From NCBI GenBank assembly GCA_021904315.1, contig CM038916.1, positions 3,472,001-3,536,000 on the forward strand: DNA of 64,000 nucleotides, given 5' to 3'. The notes under the pieces are model-generated. The model was not told the DNA's origin. It was given only the letters and a program-made list of their open reading frames with translations, and made no database searches. Positions 21,485-34,497 of this stretch are shown in pieces; position 1 is the first letter of the stretch; every line of letters begins with the position of its first letter. Both the position numbers and the translations under genes were made by a program. Origin of the DNA: Sphagnum magellanicum (taxonomy: Eukaryota; Streptophyta; Sphagnopsida; Sphagnales; Sphagnaceae).

Positions 21485-22231
21485 ATGTGGAATAAGTCTG
21501 GCTCTAATTACCATGAATGTGGTCAGGCTGGAAGAATATGTGTTTGCAAGCTCTGCAATTGTGGGTATCACAAATGTCCAGCGAAGCATACATCAGTGCA
21601 CACTCACTATGACAAGTGCACGAAATCGGAGTATGGAGCCAAGTTTCGAGAATGGCCAATGCCAAAGAGGTTTGTGAGGGACCGTCCTGCTCCTGCAGAC
21701 TCAAATACTTGATTGGATTGCAACACCACCTACACTGATGATTTTGTCAAACACCCCTTTGGTCCATGTGAGTCAATGCGCCCTGTTCCCAGGGTTGAGA
21801 TAACAGGTCCAATGCAGTCAGACACAACTTACAGTGTGGACTATTGGGACAAGTCCAAGAACATGCAACCAAGGAAAAAAATGGCTCCTCAAACTCACCA
21901 TGGCAGTGGCAAGTTCTGTGGAGACACTACTTACAATGTGGATCTTGTGGATTGTGTAAAGGGTTCTCCAGTTGTAGTTGTCAAACATGGATGCAGTCTT
22001 GGATCCTCAGGACCCAAATTCAATGGGGATACCACTTACCATGATGATTTCAGGAAGTGGAACATACCCAAAAAGTATGTTCATGTCTCAAGAGATTCTG
22101 GAACCTCTGGACCTTTTGCTGGTGCAACCACTTACCAAACTGACTTCAAGGGTCAACCCATTGCCCAAAAATGCCCTGTTTTGGCTCATGGCAAACCTAC
22201 ATTTATCTGTGGAGATCATATGTGCTATTAG
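21485..22231 (+). pseudogene. SAXO: SAXO-like axonemal microtubule protein, copy C (early nonsense codon)
   Basis: Same 249-codon layout as copy B, with start ATG 21485, cysteine cluster CVCKLCNCGYHKC and the full series of T-T-Y modules. A TGA at 21710-21712 stands where B reads CGA (a C-to-T change in a CpG), ending the product after 75 residues, before nearly all modules. The rest of the frame is open to the TAG at 22229-22231, and it retains the TGT-GGA context lost in copy B. It is the last and truncated unit of the array. Reinitiation at a downstream ATG could give a fragment without the cysteine cluster, but loss of function is more likely. Confidence 0.85.
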
Positions 22232-22901
22232 ATGTAAAACATATGTTCATCTGCAGACATTCAGGTTTTAATACAAGTGATAACAATGTAGTGACATTAT
22301 TCATTAAATGGGTTGTTTAGGGATCTGTGACTTCTTTTTGCTGGCAAGACACCAAGTACCGCATTGGCTCCTATTAATTGCACAAAAGTCGAGCTTTCTC
22401 TTCTCATTTCCTTTTCACTCCCTGGAGATTTGCAAGGGGAGATGGATTCAGTCAAGAGGGAGGAATGCTACAAGTAGAGCTACTACTCTTTAGTGGGTTT
22501 CGAAGGTAATATGACTGGCATTTCTGTTGTTGACAACCCATGCAATGTCTTCAGAGATAGGAGGTCCTTCAAGATTCAAGGTTCAACATTCTGCTTTGCA
22601 TTCTCCTCAACTCATGTGCAACTTCTTGCTTGCTCATTTTTATTATTCCTTCAAGGTCTGGAACTTCCCTGCAGAGTGGTTTTTTTTCTTGTGTCACTCT
22701 TGGTTCCTGCCACCATGGTAACAGGTTTCATTTGAAATCTTTCACCTCATGGGTGCAGAATTGATTGAAATTGTCAGCCCATAAGATTCTCTCTTCAAGC
22801 AAGCTGAACTGTGTAACATTTCATTGAAGTCTGTGGAATTTGGGTGGAAAATCTCAAGATGGGCTGTTTTCACAAATAGTTATAGAATGAACTGCAGTAG
22901 A
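21534..22901. repeat. Tandem segmental duplication, unit C (truncated)
   Basis: Homology to units A and B stops abruptly after GCAGTAGA at 22901; B continues TGATGATGTC and C continues ATCGATC. This marks the right boundary of the array. C therefore has SAXO plus about 670 bp of 3' flank and no AP2 gene. Confidence 0.85.
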
Positions 22902-25900
22902 ATCGATCAAATCTCCATGACAAGGCAACATAAAAGTTGAGTCAAAAAATTAGATGAAAAGCTTCAGCCAGTCTCCATCAAAGCAGGGCAAAAATCCACA
23001 TTTGGAGAAAGGACTTAATCGGGTATTGGTGTCCATTCAATTGCAAACACATCACCATTCCCATGATGTATTGTTTCTTTCAATCAATCACATTTTCTGT
23101 TCTCACTTGAGCTGCCATGTTACATTTTCATTGACTGGGAACTTTTTCTGGGAAGTAAGAATTTTGGTGTTGATGGGGACCAATTTTCCAACACTTTCTT
23201 ACTATGTATGTATCGTCATAGTCAAAAAAAAATTTCCTCAATTTTGTGATATCAAAAATTAGTTGAAGTTATACTAGATTTTTTTTAAATCCCAATTTTT
23301 TGCTAAAAAAATGAAAAAAATTTGTCAGAAAATAATCGCTGGATCTCATAGTGGGAAAAAAAAATTCATACCTGAGATTGATTGTTTCACTGCTCTAATT
23401 TGAATGATTGTTTGTGTACATACTAGCACGAAGTACGACTTGGTAATGGCAATAGCTAGGACAATTTATGGTATCAAAACATCAAATGAACGCTCATGAA
23501 GCTAAGGGTGAACTTATGTTGTTTGTGAAACTGCTTTCCACATGTTTGAAGAACAAATGCATTTGTTTTCCTTAGTCGTCTTCTTCAGAGCTTCAGTTCA
23601 TCCTCTAAGATTGATTAAATTTTCAGATTTTCAAATCAAGCATGGCACTCATAATTTCTCTTAATGTTAAAAATATTTCAGCATCTGAGACAAAAATGGG
23701 TGTCAAGTGTCAACTACAGGATCAGACTCTATGTATCTTTCAATGTGGAAATTATTTCAACAATGTTTTGGTGGCAGAGATGGGGTGGTGTCAACTCAGT
23801 CTGATCTCTTTGCCAATCACTACACGTTAGATGATGAAGCCTTTTGATCAAACACATGGCAAATCTCCACTCTTTTCTTCAGCCCAAATTCCCCCTTAAG
23901 TATTGTGAACTTGCAATTCTCATTTTCACACATTGAATTGATGTGTTTTTGGAATTATACAGAAAGCAACAGTCTCTTCATCTGCAGCAGCAGATTCACG
24001 ATAAAATTCTGAGTTTTCCTCCTTGTTTTGGAGTGCAGTCTAGAAGTTTGCTTCAAATTCCTTATTGTTGTTTCTGTCAGGCTCATGTTGTGATCTCTCA
24101 GTAAGTCTGTGGGGTGCAAATAAACACATCTTGTCTTCTTCCTTCCATGATGTAGTGATGTTGTGGTGATAGCTTGCATTATCACGTCAATACTTTGCAG
24201 TTTGGGGTTTATGAAAATTTCCACGATGGGGGACCAATTCAGGAGCATGAAACTGACACATCTGATCTTATAAAATTCGTCCATGATGGCTTGTCCATGC
24301 ATGTTGTTGCAGTACAGAGATCTGAGAAACAGGGAGTATACAAACATGGCTGATGCTGGTGGACAGGGTCAAGGACAAAGCAGGATAGACATAGAGGGTC
24401 ATGGAGGCACCAAATTCCTTGGCCACATCCTGCAACATACCACCTTCCACACAGTCTTCATTAGGGGTCTTGTTGGTGCAGGTGAGAGAAATTCCACATT
24501 AGGTTCCTGGCATCCTGGAATTCATTACTGTACAAACATCTGCAAGGGAATCAGATGTAGCATGGTCTAAGAAGTGTCAAGTTGAAGGTATGCATAATCT
24601 TGTGTTTGAGAATGATCAAGATTTGCAAGCATTTGATTCCTGTTTTGTTGCCACACAGGATTGCATTTGTTCATGTTTACGCATGAGCCATTTGCATCAA
24701 AACTGCAACTGATGACTTTCAAAGTGGAAGTGGGTAGTAGAGGAGGATCCAAGGTACCAATGGTGCCAACCAAGATGGACAAAGTGGTGCATCCGGAAGG
24801 TGCAACCAACTCTGTTTCAGCCAAATCTGACAATCCCCATACGGGCATAGTTTCTGGACACTCTGAAGGCTTAAAAAAGAAGCAATAAGAATTTCATTCA
24901 CTCAGCATCAAGTCCTGGTTTGCATTGACTAATGTGTATAGAAATCTCTGACACCTCCAAGGTTCCAACCTAGGTTTCAGATGGGAGATTGTACTGTATG
25001 ATCCAACATAACACTTGTAAAGGCGGCCATAAATGGAAATCTTCATGAGAAACTTTGCACGTTGTAACATTCTGCACCACAAAATGGTCCACCCCATGCT
25101 GATTATGTTGGGTAAGGCACCCAGCAACCCTGTTAGGGCAAGCTAGGAGATGCACCCAACATAATGGGCAAGGGCAAGACCATTCCAGGACATTAAGGTC
25201 TGGGTGTGGCAGATTCATCAATTACACAGAACCGCTCAACAGTGGGATGTGTAGAAAGCCAGAGCAATGGCAATCCAACACACACTAAGAACATGATATG
25301 TATTGAGAACAAATGCACAATCTCTGTAATTTTACTGCTGATGCCAAATATGATGATGAAATCATCTTCCCCAAATAGGACCAGTGATAGGGTTTTACCA
25401 TCTCTCATACCTTTGAAAAGTTCCTTGGCCATCTTGCTGCAAGTATAACACTTCAAGTCACAGTGACCTACAATATCCAAATTCTTATGTATAAAATTTC
25501 TGATGCTACTACCAAAGATCCTACTGCATGGAGACAAAAGGGACTCATTGTATAATGGCTCTGCACTGGATGGTAGGTTCAAACAAGGTCATGAAAGATC
25601 AGGTGATGAGAATTGTAACATGGTCAGGAAATTTCAATGCAAAAACAAAAGTGAGAAAAGAAGCAGCTTAAAGAGTATGACTAAGTCTCCAGCTGTCACC
25701 CACAAATTGGTTCCCAGTTGAAGTAAAGATTGTATCCCAAATCCTACATAGATGCAAAGTCTCTTCATTCTGGATAAATCAACACATCATCCATCTCATA
25801 AACATGTGCACTTACCTTGACATGAAGCACAGGTTATAAATCAATACCAATCGGTGTCCTTTTGGTGGGAAGTTCCCTGGCCATCTGGGTGGCAAGTATT

Positions 25901-26249
25901 ACCCTTCAAGGCACATTGACCTAGAATGTCAGTCCAAGTTCTTACATAACATGACTGATGTGTCGACACAAACCAAACCAACAGGTTGTCTTAAAGGACA
26001 GAATCTGCTGTCACTGCCAAATTTGATATTTTGTACTATGTTGCATAACAATCATCGTGTGCCACTTTACAATCTACCTATAGACCATTATGTTAGGGAC
26101 AGTGCATGCTGCCTCAGTTCATCCCTAGGGTTTGGCATACCAGCTGGCCTTCCCCTGGTGACTCATCAGAAGGCAAAATGGCACCCGAAGGGCTTAGTCT
26201 CTAGTACATAAAGCATTGGTGAGATGATGTCTTCCTTTTGCATGGACTA
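22902..26249. other. Unassigned region with decayed exon-like stretches
   Basis: AT-rich to about 23950, then of moderate GC. Several - strand open stretches (for example 25582-25193, 24848-24567, 24347-23955) have cysteine-containing, partly hydrophobic translations but do not join into a recognisable protein. About 90 bp around 25405-25500 is repeated with divergence at 25855-25950. These may be remnants of a cysteine-rich gene on the - strand. No confident gene. Confidence 0.35.
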
Positions 26250-28751
26250 CTAGCCACCAGGAGTCACCTTTATCACATATGGCAACTCTGGATTTCGCTC
26301 AGTAAGTCTAACATTGTTATTTGTGTTGTATCGATCCAAGTGTGTCATTGCAAGATTGACAAACATTAGGAGCTTGTAGTCCTGCATAAGGCATTTTATC
26401 TCATCTTGATGCAGCTCAGATGAAGGCAATCTACACAAGTACCTTCTCACTTTAAATACATAACCTGCAGCTTGACCTTCGCTCCAGACATTCCACTTGC
26501 CAGTGACTTTTGGCTCAAAAGTATCATCACATTGTGAAAGACTTTGCAGATCAATGCCACTTTGAGTACTGGACCCAGGCATCAACCTATTTGGCAAGCT
26601 GAATTTGAAGACTAAATCATTTTCTTGACAACGAGGGTGTACAATGAAACCTTGAATTTGCTTGATACCCCCAATTTCTTGGGTGTTTGCAATTGTAAGG
26701 TTTCCTCCCTGGGTTTCTGTAGCTTTGATATCAATTTGGCCTTGAACTCCAGAACCTGCAATACGAATTTGACCACCAGCACCACATGACTCTTCTTGGG
26801 CATATGACGTAGATGCCATCAGAGCCTTGTTGATTGTCGATTTTGTTTCAATCAAGCTGTCATCTTGAGCACTTGCAGATGAAGGCAGTAGTTGGGTTTG
26901 CCGGTCACTGCCTTTGAAAGAAATTTTGATATCATTTTGGTACCATGAAAAGAAATTTACACCACGCCGTTTTCGTCCACCATAAGTACCAAGATTGCAC
27001 TGTGTCTTAGTTGTGACAGTTATAAATTTCTTGCCAATACCCTCTTGTAAGAATTCAATCCCAATCACCGGCATGATAGTTGCTACTTGTCAGAATGGTG
27101 TCAGCTGAACCGGCTGTTTTGTATCAGGATCATGAAATGCACCTCCAGCTCCTGGAAATATAGACACTTTGAGTCTTCTATTTCTCATATCATTTGGTGC
27201 ACTTGAAGGATCAGGAGGCAGGCTCTTGTCATCATCTTCATCATCATCCATCTTTTCTTCTTGCCTTGTTAAGGATGGGGATTGTGAAAAATTTGGTCCT
27301 CCACCACTTGTTGATTGCTGAACTGATCCACTTGTTTAAGTGTTTGGAGATTTGGTTGATCCAGTTCCAGAAGTTTGTTTGGTAGTGGCACAAGTGCTTC
27401 CACACTTCAAATTTCTGTACTCATCCACTACCTTCCATACAAGAGGAAAAAACTGATCACTTTGTTCCTCTTTACAGTTTAGCGTTATGACATGAGTTTC
27501 AGGAAAATCTTTCAAGCTGACTCCAAATTTTCTTGAAAAATCTTCTGCTGTCAAACTCGTGCTTTTGACATGATCTCCTTGGAGCTTTGGCATCTTGACA
27601 GCAACAAGTTCAGAACTTTCAGAATTTTTGACTTGGCTGAACACCTTCTCCCAGGATCTTTTCCAATTATTTTCACTTAACTGCATGACTTCCACCTCAT
27701 ATCCACTTGTGACCTTGTCCCTTTCCAGGCCCACTCCTACCATCCTGCTCATGCATTGTGCATCTGAAAAGAGAAATTCGACACCTTCCACAACTTCTCT
27801 CGCAGCAACAAAAATAGAGTCACCCACAAATTCTGCATGAAACTCATGAAGGTTTGTACCAGCTGCTTCACCGTGTCTCTGTAAACCAATCAACATATGC
27901 TGCAAAGACTTAGATTTGACAAATACAAATATGAAGTGGGATGGTTATCACACATTTCCCCTTTACCTGCACCATTCATCCCCTATTTGGTAGCCCCCTA
28001 AATTGTAACATGTAAATTTTATGTAGGTTATGAGGTCATAAAATTTCAAGTCTTGCTAGACTCTAAACATGTGAAATAACATAAATCACAAGATCTTTAA
28101 AAAAAAAATTGGTTCTCACTAGCTCCCTAGATTCTAAAATTTGAAATATTACAAGGCACAAGGTCCTTAAACCCACCCGACCAATTTCAAGTAATGCCCA
28201 TTCCCTATATACTAAAAAGTGAAATTTCAGTATGGAATTTCCCTATATGATTCCTTTTTGCACTATTCCAGAAAAAACACAAAAGGTAGCAACCCCTAAT
28301 GCTTCAAATGCAACCAACCTTGGTGTGCAATTGATAACAGTTATTAGAAGTTTATTCTAATGTGTTCTCACTTTACATGAATCGATATTAGCTAGCTACA
28401 TTTTATTCTTCACTATGCAAATAATTTACAGGTACCTAAACCCTTGATTTACAAAATTATTATGCCTTTCTGCAAGCTCACCAATAGATAAACTTTGACA
28501 AAATGTTTTGGCTAATGAAGTTGGACGAAGCACAACACCATCCACCAAAAGCTCACGCTTCCATAAACCCTTGTCTGGGTTAATTTCTTTCATAGAAAAA
28601 GAGAAATTTGCATTTCCCCCTGAATCCATGATATTTATTTCCCCTGCATCATATTCAAACCAATTGCAGGTGGTGCGAGGATGTGGTTGGTGGGCACTTT
28701 AAGGACTTGTTGACAATGAGGTGCACCTTCAATGGTTATTGTCTTTTCCAT
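26250..28751 (-). pseudogene. Decayed gene of unknown family
   Basis: Exon 1 probably starts at ATG 28751 (MEKTITIEGAPHCQQVLKVP). The frame shifts by one base near 28675, after which CNWFEYDAGEINIMDSGGN continues to about 28430. A second long exon begins after a good acceptor (TCTTTGCAG) at about 27899 and stays in one frame to the stop at 26250, about 550 codons, except for TAA at 27338-27336 and TGA at 27092-27090. Between and after these stops the frame is clearly protein-like: an acidic MDDDEDDD stretch, a basic RKRR, and a glycine/glutamine-rich GAGGQIRIAGSGVQGQ segment. I recognise no domain. The exon 1-exon 2 junction phase is unresolved, so a further exon may exist. One frameshift and two stops point to a fairly recent pseudogene. 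Confidence 0.55.
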
Positions 28752-28781
28752 ATGATGACTGTCAAAAAAGAGCGAGCCAGG

Positions 28782-31700
28782 GGGAATTCACCTTCACATT
28801 GGGATCGTCGACAAAACTAGTGTCTGCAGGTTACTGATTTTCTTAGTACTCGGCTAAGTAGGTAATTAAAAAAATTTCTACTTTCATTTTCCCTTTTGTT
28901 TCCAATGTGTTCCCAATAACACCTTACTTTAATCCAATGTGCTTTGGCAAATGTTGCCCTCCTTTTAGCTGTATGCCTGAACCAAATGAGAAAGCTCAAC
29001 ATGGCCCCAATGTATTTTTCGGTTTTGCAGGGAGTGAAGGTGAAGGAGGGATTTTTCATTTTCTTCTTGTTCCCAATGTGTTCTTAGTGAGTTTTCATTG
29101 AGTTCCCATCATGTTAACATTATGTTCTCATCAAGTTCTCATAATGTTCCCAATGATTTTTCATGATGTTTTCAATATGTTCTTCAAGTTCTCATTGTAT
29201 TCCCTAACACATTCCCAAGAGCACCTCACTTTTATCCCATATGGTTTGGCAAATGTTGTCCTTCTTTCATTTATGTATATTATTAAGTAAGGTAATTTTT
29301 TTTGCTTTGTGACACTGAGATCTTTGAAACCGTCATGTTTTGGACTGCATTCTTAGTATCTTTGGAAAGCTATTGATGAGTCCTCCATTGGCTTGGTTTC
29401 ATAGTGTTTGGACTCATAATGTAAAAGTTATTACATATTGAATGATTTTTTCATTAAACATTAAATTTACATCAAAAACTAAATTTTTTAGAGGAATTCG
29501 AATGTGCCTTTGGTTTTGTTGGAAAGCTCTCAATGAGAAGATCTAATGGAATTTATTTTGTAAGTTTTGAACCTAAGATGCAAGAGATATTGAATTTTAA
29601 GTGATTTTCCCTCTCAAAATTCAAATAAAATTACAAAAAACTAGGTTATGGAAAGAAAAGTCAGGGGAGAACATGATCACACTTGCAGGTCTACCAATCA
29701 ATTCAAGGCTGATTTTTTTCATTTAACTCTTCAAAAATTGAATTTGTACCTTGCAAAATTAAGTTCATATTTTGAGTTTGCCCTATTTTGTAATGGGTTC
29801 ACACTTGTGCCAACAGCACATGCCACACTAGATGTGTGAATTGTGATAGATGTTTACACTTTCAATTGAAATATTTGCATTGGAAAACCATGGCATGGTG
29901 CTTGTGTATTTTACACATTATTGATTGAACCTTTTGAAGGATTTTGGACTCAAACAATGATCGGAAAGGTTTTCTAGGTTAGGTTTTTCTTTGTAAAAAT
30001 CTAAAAGAGCTGGGAGTTTTGTGGGTGTGCAGTAAAAATCCTTTTAATAGGAAGATAAGGCATGATAGACTGGTAATGAAGGAGCCATAAACAAAAGTAA
30101 GTCACAGTAGTGTGGCCTGTGTCGTTGCCCCAAGTGTGAGCCTATACAACACAAACGGGTTTGGAACCGAAACTATGTATGATTACTACATAGCTATGAA
30201 ACTTATGTTCTTGGTTGCAAAATTATTCTTTCACTTTTCAATTGTCTATGCAAGCCTCATCATTTTCCTACCATGAACTAAACACAAACAACACCAAAAC
30301 CAAAAGCCTTTCAAAACCAAAATTTCAATTCTAACAAACTTTGCATTCATATAATAACTTTGTACGAGTGAAGGTGTTTTTTAAGGTCACGAACACCCAC
30401 TTATATACCAACCAAAAAAAACTTAGTCAAGAAACTTTCTAAAGTTTATCCACCACATGGGTCCTCATGTGATTTCACAATAAATCAGAAGGAAACATAA
30501 TCACATGGTGCACACATGATTCCACAATAAATCACAAGGAAACATAATCACATGATGTATATGAATTCCACATAAGTCAATGCACCATGATCAAATTATG
30601 GAATCCTACCACTCAACTTACCTCTTTAAATAATTACTTAAATAATTGTGTAATTACATCAAATTACACATCAAGTTACAAGCCCATGTTAGAATATATA
30701 GGGTGAAATCAACATATGACATTGTTTACAAAATATATCCCATTTTTTAAGAATCAAGTATGAAACAAAATCATACTTGAATTGAATGGTAGACCTTCAA
30801 CTGTGAACATGTTTTCAACTAGGTTTTCTTTCCAAAACCTATTTTTTAGAAATTTATTTGAAGCTATAATGACAAAAATCACTAAAAATTCCATATCTAT
30901 AACATCCTAAGTCTAAAATCTCACAAAATAATGGGTCATTATTACAAGCATCACATATAGGGTTGGAACCATATTTAGGCATATTCTGACGAGTCGCATG
31001 CGACAAGTTCAACACGTTTTTGCACATAATGGTTGGTAACAACTATGCATGGTCATTAAAATTCTCATCAAGTACAAAAAAAATCGGTATCCATCATAAG
31101 GTTAATGTGACATGATTTTCACACTACATAGGCTAGTACAAGTCATATAAGTCCATTTCAACATTAAAGAATAGAGAACATCTCTTGGCAATTAACTTCA
31201 ATTCCAAAATTGACATTGGGTGCCGTTCTTTGAAAAGCCAACGACCAACTATTCAATTTGATTCAACCATCAGCTATAATGGTATAATGATAAGAACTGA
31301 AAACCCCATATATTTTTGGGTTGCTTCAATACGTTACAAATATGAGGAATTACGACTAAAGTTTGGTCTCCATTTCAAATACAAAATTTTCTATGTTATA
31401 ATATAGGCACTCAAAGGCCCCATTCAAGATCATCAAGGTACCCAGTGGAAAGGTGCCTGTGAAGGTGATGGATGATCAAACTTTTCTTTATTTGCAAAAC
31501 TTTTCCAAAGAGAAAAATTAAAAAATTAATATTTCGAAATTGAAGTGTTTTTGTAGGTTTTCAATGGCAAGAGAAACAAAGAATATGTGTTTTTCAGTGT
31601 GTAGCCAAAAATACACAAGGATGATTAAATATTTCAACTTCATATCTGATTTATGGTCAGATTTGGCCTGAATCTTCCTAAGGATGATTGTCAGGTTTCT

Positions 31701-34490
31701 TCCATCTTTGTACAGATGAATCTTAGTGTTTGTTTTACTGACGAATTTTTGCCAAAATTTGACCTATCCAAAGGATTCAAATGCAGGCGTAACCCATCAA
31801 AACACACAAATTGGAACCAAGAGTGGCAGTGGATGGTTTCCCACTCCAAGGTTTCCAAGCCCGGATTTAGAATCTAGAGTAGAATTATGAAAGCTTGGAA
31901 AACCATGGTGAAGAGGATTAAAGAGGTCCCATCACATCTTGTCGGGGAGATAGGTAGGCACGGAAATATTTGGTGGGCCTCTCAATTTATGGGAGCTTTG
32001 TGCGTGTGAAACACGGAAAGAGGGCATGTCAGACGAAAGAACTGGGCCCTCTGCCATGGAGCTTGACTTGGGGGTGCCAACAACTTAAAAGGCCAGGTCT
32101 GCCATTGCTTTGTGAAAATAAAAGAAAGAAGGCTGGGAGCTTTGTGAGTGTCAAACACAGAAAGAGGGCATGGCAGACAAAAGAAGTGGTAAGGAAGGAG
32201 CCATGCGCTTAACTCCATATGACAATATTTTGCCATAGCTCCGTCTTTGCAGGAACTGGTGAGCCACCAATTTTGCAGGTTTGCAGGGGAAGTAATTCGC
32301 ACAAAGATAATGATGGGTCAGCCAACTGCAGGCCAGTTTCCGCCGATTTGTTATACACAACTTTGGATACCTGACGGGCACAATTATTAGTTGAGACCAC
32401 AGTGATAGGTTCTGGGCAATTTCAGGACAAGCAGCCTCGTGAACCTAAATCAGAACCCACTACCAAAAACCTCCTGTCGGAAAACTCAAACAGTTCACCT
32501 TTCTGAAAGAATTTTTTTTGGAATTATTGAAGAAAATATTTTTGAACTATTGAATTGTTGAAGAAAATTTTAGTTCTCTAGGTAAATGGTTATTCTCAAT
32601 CATATTCTTAATAGAGGCATAATTTATGAAATAGGTCTTATGAATCTGTATAGTAAACAAAGTACCGATGAATTATTTCGCTCTATATCTTTTTTCCAAA
32701 TTAGAAAAGAGCCATACTCATGGAGACCATGAATGATTTTTCAAAATAATAAAAACCGTAGGTATGCCCACAATAATTCTGATCTTTGGTTTGGATCAGT
32801 GTTGTATGTGAGTCTGGATTAGGACTTAGACTTTGTGTATGTCTAAATGACGTAATGGACTTTTTATATTCTTTGTGTAAGGGATTAAGACCACCCGCTT
32901 ACATAAGTGTAAATGTATAAACTGAGACATGTAAGCATAATTGTTACACCTAATAAGTCATTTTTATGTTTTGTAAAATTTTGCAAGTGTAATTGTAAAA
33001 CTAATACACTTACACAATTTTAGATAGCTGTGTAAAACAATATAAATGCATACAACTTTATTTTGGGGGCAGGTGGTGGGGGGTTGCCTTCTTTTGGAAT
33101 TTATTTTGGTGGTAGGCCAATTAAAGTGACTTATTGCAAAACTAATTAAATAACTAAAACTTTGTGATGCAGAGTGACTAAATGAACTAATTAATATGAA
33201 TTGTTATAAGCACTTAAGCTCATGAAAAACGGTAGGAATGGAAATTTTGCTCAAGCAATGAGGTGGCACAACATGCACCCATGATTAATGTTTATAAAAA
33301 AAATCCTGATGTAGGTAGGGTGGAAAGAATTCCCATACAGTTTTAGATTGTTCTGGGGATACATTTTCAAAAACCTCTTAAAAGTTGTAACCAATAATTA
33401 TGAGTGTGAGTGTGGCTACATTTTCCTCAAACAACCAATTTATGGCCGTTTATTGACAAATTGTTTTTCAAAATAAGAAATTTGCAACAAAATAACCCCT
33501 TAATTTTAAAGAGTTTTCTTTAATGAAGTTTTTCCAAAAAAACATCACTGCCCATGATGCACCAAAGAATATGCACCCAAGATATTCTCCGAGGGCACCG
33601 CTATTTGCCGCCATAACCTTTGTCCAAAAGCATGGGCTTGTATTATATATAAGTTGGCTAGAGGAAAGCTCTTTTACAGTACTGGAAGAATAGTAAAATC
33701 TTTTATCTAGGGAGCATTAAAAGCAATAGAATTTTTAAAAAGAGGGGCCAAATCAAAGTGATCTGTTGCAACAAAAAAAACTAAGAGCTTTGAGATAGAT
33801 GCAGCCATAAGTAACTAATTTGGATTGCAAATTTAGGTGTAGTGTATAGACACTAAGGGTATATAATATCTAATGTGTACACTTTACACTTATATCCCCC
33901 AAAAGATTAATTACAAGTGGTGTGTATGATTTACACTTAGATAGGATTTACATCTATATAAAGTTATTGACAGTTACAGGCACAACATTGGTTTGGACAA
34001 AGAGTAAACAAAAGTTCAATTAGTTATTGAGTGCCAGTTTTTAGGAATTTTTTTTTTCAAAACTTGATGTAGTCTCTTATCTATGCTTTACCTTTTATGT
34101 TTCCAAGAACAATTATCCAAGTCAAATTTCCACCACTTGTGTTTATAGGAGATTGGACTCTTCCTTTTTTTGCCTCGTGGAGTTGTTCCAAGGAGATCTT
34201 GGAATAAGGTGTTAATATTGGATTTGCCTTTAATATATTTTAGTGGACTTGTGGGGATTCTAGATCCCTCTAGTATCTCTCTTAGATGGGTTATTTGGTA
34301 CATTCATATGGCATTTGATGGACATGGAAACAGATGCATCCCATTACAACAAGTCCTCGACTTCAACAAATTTTTACAAAACCATCATGTTACTAGTACA
34401 AATACACACACAAAGTGTACTTTGCATACTTATTCCTCAATTGTTGAAATTTCAGAAAATTGAAATTGAAATTGTCAAACCTCATCAGTT
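28782..34490. repeat. Segmental duplication 2, copy D
   Basis: Aligns with 38113-43310 at a shift of about 9320 on the left and 8770 on the right. The shift changes by about 540 bp because 30143-30684 is present only here. It is AT-rich with no supported gene; open frames are short and not conserved in frame. It contains the dispersed GGCAAATGTTG modules and the paired AAACACGGAAAGAG modules described below. Confidence 0.85.
31989..32195. repeat. Paired module around AAACACGGAAAGAGGGCATG (copy D)
   Basis: A 55-60-bp sequence starting GGGAGCTTTGTG occurs twice, at 31989 and 32125, separated by GGGCCCTCTGCC and a cysteine-coding-looking but non-genic spacer. The same doublet lies at 35939/36079 and 40762/40907. 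The block is more GC-rich and better conserved than its surroundings. Confidence 0.7.
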
Positions 34491-34497
34491 GTAAAGA

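Larger units (their letters stand above)
9780..21533. repeat. Tandem segmental duplication, unit B (complete)
   Basis: This unit is colinear with unit A but about 1.97 kb longer. Visible causes are the LINE plus its target duplication (904 bp), the solo LTR plus its target duplication (841 bp), a 150-bp insert (net about 147) and a 134-bp tandem duplication, offset by a 78-bp deletion in AP2. These sum to about 1.95 kb; small indels explain the rest. Confidence 0.9.

Noticed and set aside
31970-32212. 80-codon open frame repeated in copies D and E
   Set aside because: It arises from the doublet repeat; copy F breaks the frame and the two halves are duplicates of one another, not protein modules.
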